Of a DNA stretch of 64,000 nucleotides, positions 59,035-64,000 are shown one piece after another. Below the pieces are notes generated by a model. The model did no database searches, was not told the DNA's origin, and saw only the letters and a list, made by a program, of their open reading frames with translations. Source of the DNA: Tretioscincus oriximinensis (lineage: Eukaryota; Chordata; Lepidosauria; Squamata; Gymnophthalmidae); assembly GCA_022410635.1 (NCBI GenBank), contig JAJVDF010000238.1, forward strand, positions 1,064,773 to 1,128,772. The letters are read 5' to 3'. The position numbers and the translations under genes are program-made. Within the stretch, counting starts at the first letter, position 1, and every line of letters begins with the position of its first letter.

Positions 59035-59379
59035 TAATCTAGAGGGAGTACTCAAGTATCAGCTTTAGTAGCCTGTCATACATGAATATACTTTCTTAAA
59101 GCTGTTTAGGTTCATTGCTATCACCATGTCTTTTAGAAGTTAGGACTTATCCACAGTGTTTGTTAAATACCCTCACTGTCCTATAACCATTTCTGGAATA
59201 GGGACGAATAAGAGAAAAAACCCAGAGCGCAGGTCCCATGATGCTTGAATATTTATTTGATATTTTAATTTTCTTATATTTATATTCCACCCTATACTTG
59301 TATCACAAAAGAAAAATTATAAAAACAAATGAAATAGAGTTAAACAGTTACTTTTGATATTAATTAATAATTGATACTT

Positions 59380-59690
59380 GATAATTAATAATACAGTAGT
59401 GCCCACAAGAAGAGAAGGCTTTCTCAGCTGAAGATCGGGGTAACAGGTGCATTAACATGAAGGGTGTTGGTGCTTGAAGCATCTCACAGGGGATATCATT
59501 CCAGAATCTGGGGGCTGCCGCATAGAAGGTCCTCCACTCTCTTTGGATGGCTGAAGGAGGCAGGACTGTCAAGAAGGCCTCATTGGAAGATCTTAGGGTG
59601 CAGGAAGATAAATAAGGGAGGAGGTGTTCCTTCAGATATTTGGGGCCCAAGCCATTGAGAGACTTATAAGTCCATTTTAATACCTTGAAC
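59380..59690 (-). mobile_element. L2-like LINE, ORF2 C-terminus
   Basis: Minus-strand frame 59360-59650: MGPKYLKEHLLPYLSSCTLR, then REWRTFYAAAPRFWNDIPCE. This is the end of an L2-type ORF2 (family pattern YL...LL.Y...R.LRS, then R.F...AP..WN.LP). Truncated at both ends. Confidence 0.75.
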
Positions 59691-61034
59691 TGGCCTCAGT
59701 AGCAAATAAATATGCAAATTAGCATGAATATGAATTATCCCAGTTTGGGGTTCAGAAAATTTGGTCAGTATAAATTGGTGCTTGCAATGCATGCTGAATG
59801 GTGTATGTTTATCCCTCGAATGATTGTAGTAATTGTGAGCCCAGCAATTGATTGGCATGCATTTTTCAAGATTTGCGATTTGCTAAAAATCTGTAATTAA
59901 TTTGATATGAGTAAACTGCACATAATATTTATGGTAATAGTTGTACTATGGATACATTTAGTATCCTTTTTTTCTTCTATCTTCAACTTCAAAGATAACT
60001 GAAGTTGAAAATCTCATTCAAAAACTGCCGTGTACACAAAGGCATCATGGCTTGGCAGATAGAAGCTATTCACTGCCCAATTTTATTTCTATCACTCCCC
60101 TTGGCATAATGGTTATTAAAATCCCATTGCAATAAATGAATCTGGTGTAATCTAGTGAATTATGTATACACTTCAAAAATACATATAATCTTAAATTTGG
60201 TTAACTGTTTAGCTTTTTCTTTATTTTCTAGATTTATTTGAGCGTCCCACACTGTGTTTATTTTACACAATCAAGGTAAAATAACTACAAATCAGAGTTG
60301 GTATTAATAAGCAATAATTGATTATAAACAGAGTTGGTAAATACTAAAGATANTGTTTTCAAAATTTGAACTTCTGGAGGTGAGGGAAGATGAGGCTGCT
60401 GGAGCACGGGGCCCATGCTCAGCAGCCACAGAGCAGTGGGGAGCTCCTATTGGCCTAAGCAAACCAGCAGTGGTGGCGGAGGTATGGCCTCTACCCTGTG
60501 GGGAAAAAAGGAAAAGCACTCACTACTGAGGCAAGGGGGGAGGAAGATGAGGAAGTAAGGCTTAATGGGGGGCTGTAATGGGGGCAGGGACTGGGGGGAG
60601 GGAACTGGAATGGAGGAGAGTGTATGGTCCTTTAAGTGATGTTACAAATACTCAAAAGGCCCTTGGCAGAAAAAAGGGCCTTGAATTAAAATATATTCAG
60701 GGGCAGAACACTTTTCGACTGCATTGCGAATGCTCTGTTACCATATGGTACCGAGTCACCATCATGGGCTAAGCTAGAGTGATCAATTTTTCTGAGACCC
60801 AAACTGGGCTAATTAATATTAATGCTAATTTGCATATTCATAAATATAAAAATTACCTACCAACATGCATTCCCTTCCAAAATTCCTGCCCGAGAAATCG
60901 GTGAAGTATGTGAGAATTTTTTTTAACTCTGCGAGAATTTTTAAACTGAGAATTTTTGGAGTACATCAGAATTTTTAATTTTTTTTTCCAGAGAGGAAGA
61001 TGTCTTCAGAAGCTGGCCCCAGTTGCCAGAAACT
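59691..61034. other. Intergenic, no supported gene
   Basis: A short GC-richer patch at 60375-60620 has no clear signal. Nothing else recognised. Confidence 0.4.
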
Positions 61035-61108
61035 CCTAGTGGTGGTGCAGCACTTTATTCTGGAATATTCAAACATAATGGAATTCATGATATCTGGATG
61101 CAGCCTTA
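61035..61108. mobile_element. Family A MITE, decayed right arm
   Basis: GCACTTTATTCTGGAATATTCAAACATAATGGAATTCATGATATCTGGATGCAGCC lines up with the right arm of 1293-1437. Confidence 0.5.
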
Positions 61109-61429
61109 GATACAGATCTACTATAGTAGAAGAAATGTACATAAAGCTCAACTGGAGGGAGAAATGTTAATAGGTGTAGGTGTAAGAAAAACAAAGGGGA
61201 TGTCCATGTGTGTCAATATTTCGTTGTCATGAAATATTGCTGAATAAAGTAGAAAGGGCCAATTATTTTGTGTGCTTAAAGCAAAACTCAAGGAAGGAAA
61301 AAAATGAGAAATTGGGGATGTCTACATTTAACATAAATGTAGTACCTGAGTTCTTTGCAGTAGCATATATTTCTGGGTATTTTGTAGACAAGATGAACAA
61401 ACTGTAATTTATAGAAGCTGCATTTCATA

Positions 61430-61860
61430 AAAACATAAGAACGTAAGAGGAGCCATGCTGAATTGGGCCAGAGCCCATCTAGTTCAGCATTCTGTCTCAC
61501 ACAGAAGCCCACCAATTGCCCCTTGGCAGTCTGAACAGAAGTTGGCAAAATATGCATCTGTTCTCGACCCCCTGAAAGTGGTATTTCAGGAATACTGTCT
61601 GTTGCTCCATCCCAGAGGCAGCACCAAATGATCTACCCTAGTAGCTATTTATATCCTTGGTGTCCATAAACATGTCTAATCCTGTCTTAAAGCTATCCAG
61701 GCTGCTAGCTATCACCACCTCTACTGGAAGTAAATTCCAAAGGCTGATGACTCTCTGGGTGAAAAAATACTTTCCTTTCATGGTCCATTTATTACACCCT
61801 TTATGCAGCTTTGCAGTAACCTTGAAAGCAGGTTTCAAAGGACATTTCTAGAAACAGTGC
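61430..61860 (-). mobile_element. CR1 LINE 3' fragment
   Basis: AAAAACATAAGAACGTAAGAGGAGCCATGCTGAATTGGGCC at the left; minus-strand frame 61638-61838 reads FFTQRVISLWNLLPVEVVIA, the CR1 ORF2 C-terminus as at 42493-42717. Confidence 0.88.
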
Positions 61861-62559
61861 TTTCAATTCAGTGACTCTTAGCACCAGCTCCTATTTGAAA
61901 TTACTGTCATGTTTATAATATGCAGTTTTGCTATTTACACTGTGAAACAAAGGACCTCCAAATTAATATCGATGACAGCATGAAGGCTGCATAGAAAGTC
62001 AACGGGTAAATGTTTTGCTCTTCTATAGTTATGCAAGGTGTAATTGGAATAAATTGTAGTAGTTTAACTGGATTGGTAATATCACCTTTTGCAGATGTCT
62101 GTTTGCTTCTTGACACTTGATTAGAAAGAGAAAAAGTAAGGGCAAAAGAGCTAATAGAGAAGTGTCCTTCATTTTTACTGCTGTGGATAAGCAAAGGACA
62201 AACAGATATAGTATATAATTCGTAAGAAAGTAACAGCAAAACCCAAATGAATTGGCATGCACAAACCATGAGTCATCAATTGTTACAATTTTGCTTTTTT
62301 GTGTGCATGTTTTTAAACAGAAGAAAATAAAACAGACCCCAAAACGCTCTATTCCAAAGGAAAAGATTTCTCTTTCTATTAATGATAATTAATGATAAGA
62401 ATAATATATCATTATCTAGCAGGATAATGATAATAACTCCAGTTTTATCAGACCAAACCCAATAAGAGTAACACAATTCCTTTCCATTTCAAAAACAAAT
62501 TCTTCTCAATATTGAGAAGACTGATAAACAGAGAATTCAATAGAAGATCAAAATGGCAA

Positions 62560-63240
62560 ACTGCCTCCAGAAAGTCTGACTTGTTTAAAATCCCAATAAT
62601 AGAAGCTCAGTTGGTCCAGAATGCAGCAGCCCATTTATTAACAGGTGGCCCTTGTGGGGCCCACATTTCCCTTATTTTAAGGGAACTGAACTGGTTGCCG
62701 ATTGATTTCTGGATCCAATTCAAGGTGCTGATTGTGACCTAGAGCCCTCATATTTGGCTTAGAGCCCTCATATTTGCGAGACCGGCTGGCTCTACATATA
62801 CCCAGGAGAACACTGAGGTCATCTATGGACCTTAATTGGTTACAGGTTCCTGGTGTCAGTGAGGCCCGCCTTTTGGTCACCAAAAATAGGTCATTCTCCT
62901 GTGTGGTCCCTACCTGGTGGAACACCCTCTCTACAAGTACTCAAGCAATTCAAGAACTGTCGAGTTTTCGGAGAGCTTGTAAAGCAGAGTTGTTCCGCCA
63001 GGCCTTTGGCTAGCTTCAGTCTAGCCTCCGGCAGATCTGATTCCATTATTGTTTTAATATCCTTTGGATGTGAATTGGGGGGTTATGATTGCAATTTGTT
63101 TTTAAATATTTCCTGGATCTGTTTTTAGCATTCATGTTGTATTGCACTGGTTTTATATAATTATCTTGTGTTTATGTTTTGTTTTGCATTGTGAGCCGCC
63201 TAGAGCTCTTTGTGGGGTGGGCAGGATAAAAATCAAATAG
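62560..63240 (+). mobile_element. L2 LINE, ORF2 C-terminus and 3' tail
   Basis: Plus-strand frames: EAQLVQNAAAHLLTGGPCGA and LRELNWLPIDFWIQFKVLIV; then VSEARLLVTKNRSFSCVVPT, WWNTLSTSTQAI and AELFRQAFG. The 3' tail TTGTGAGCCGCCTAGAGCTC...GGCAGGATAAAAATCAAATA follows. One of the best-preserved L2 copies here; frameshifted near 62745 with a ~20-bp local duplication (AGAGCCCTCATATTTG twice). Confidence 0.88.
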
Positions 63241-63433
63241 TAAAGTTACCAGGTATTCCGATAAAAAAAGAGTTCCAAGTCTAAGAATAGGTAATATGGT
63301 TAAACAGTTGTTAGCAGAAAGCAACCATATTTTAGAAAGTGGAAACAAATACAAGAGTTGACAAAAGGCACAGTGAGAGGAGAAAACAGAAAATACAAAA
63401 AGTACATTGCTAAAACCTTAAAGGTTGATACAA

Positions 63434-63985
63434 ATAGAATCATAGAATTATAGAGTTGGGACTTCCAGGGCCATCAGGTCCAACCCCCTGTTCAATGCAG
63501 GATTCATTAAACCATCCCACACAGATGACTGTCCAGTCTCTGTTTGAAGACTTCCAGCAAAGGCGAACTCACCACTTCCTGTGGCAAAGTGTTCCATTGG
63601 TTTATCTCCCTGACTGTTAGAAAGTTTTAGAAAGTTTTTTCTGATATCTAATTTAAATCTCCTCCCTTGCAGTTTCATCCCAATGCTTCTATTCCTTCCA
63701 TGTGCCAATGAGAACAATGCTGTTCCCTCTGCTCTGTGACAGCCCTTCAGGTATTCGTAGACAGTTATCAAGTCTCCTCTCAGTCTTCTCTTTTGCAGAC
63801 TAAATATCCCTAGATCCTGTAACCGTTCCTCGTAGGACATGGTTTCCAGACCACACACCATCCTTGTAACTCTCTTTTGAACTTGCTCTAGCTTATCAAT
63901 GTCCTTTTTAAATTGGGGCCCACAGAACTAAAAACAGTATTCCAAGTGTGGTCTTACCAAAGTACTGTAGACAGGAATAATTACT
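63434..63985 (-). mobile_element. CR1 LINE, ORF2 C-terminus and 3' end
   Basis: AGAATCATAGAATTATAGAGTTGGGACTTCC at the left is the CR1 3' end reversed. Minus-strand frame 63448-63861 reads YEERLQDLGIFSLQKRRLRG, KGCHRAEGTALFSLAHGR and RRFKLDIRKNFL. Continues to the window edge. Confidence 0.92.
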
Positions 63986-64000
63986 TCACGTGATAAATAA

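Noticed and set aside
1..64000. CRISPR arrays, operons, bacterial promoters or phage genes
   Set aside because: Sequence is eukaryotic: spliced gene, CpG island, LINE/SINE repeats; no regularly spaced identical repeats were seen.

Overview
The window is a piece of an amniote nuclear genome, most probably a squamate reptile. The evidence is an intron-rich gene with GT/AG splice sites, a single CpG island, AT-rich intergenic DNA, and a characteristic mixture of CR1 and L2 non-LTR retrotransposons, tRNA-derived SINEs, a Penelope-like element and many short palindromic DNA transposons. Species or family cannot be fixed from the sequence. Scattered single Ns are assembly ambiguities.

One protein-coding gene is supported: cyclin A1 (CCNA1), plus strand. 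A CpG island at about 26.42-27.26 kb, with GC boxes and two ATTGG (inverted CCAAT) boxes 36 bp apart, is the likely promoter and non-coding first exon. Eight coding exons follow (30516-30674, 31144-31375, 33896-34020, 38216-38439, 39961-40165, 41761-41874, 43441-43574, 45587-45638). All junctions are GT/AG and phases match throughout, giving 414 codons and a stop at 45636-45638. A poly(A) signal lies at 45859-45864. An in-frame stop just 5' of the ATG in the same exon shows that translation starts in exon 2, giving the short cyclin A1 form.

Region by region: 1-26.4 kb is intergenic, with hAT-like and other MITEs, CR1/L2 fragments, SINE tails and a Tc1/mariner-like MITE. 26.4-30.5 kb holds the CpG island, a CORE-SINE-like repeat, a long pyrimidine tract and a 38-bp tandem duplication beside exon 2. 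30.5-45.9 kb is CCNA1; its introns hold an L2 piece, four CR1 pieces, a decayed Penelope-like element (36.5-37.9 kb, minus strand) and a palindromic retroelement with a target-site duplication. 45.9-64 kb is intergenic and again repeat-rich.

The most interesting signal is a family of near-palindromic elements (22.8, 40.25 and 56.87 kb). Two copies are flanked by 12-13 bp target-site duplications. Their arms carry a CTGAAGA - 6-bp hairpin - GAAA motif resembling the core of a hammerhead ribozyme. A degenerate version of the same layout lies at the 3' end of the Penelope-like element in CCNA1 intron 4. This suggests a non-autonomous, head-to-head Penelope-derived family, which is an inference that folding and library searches could test.
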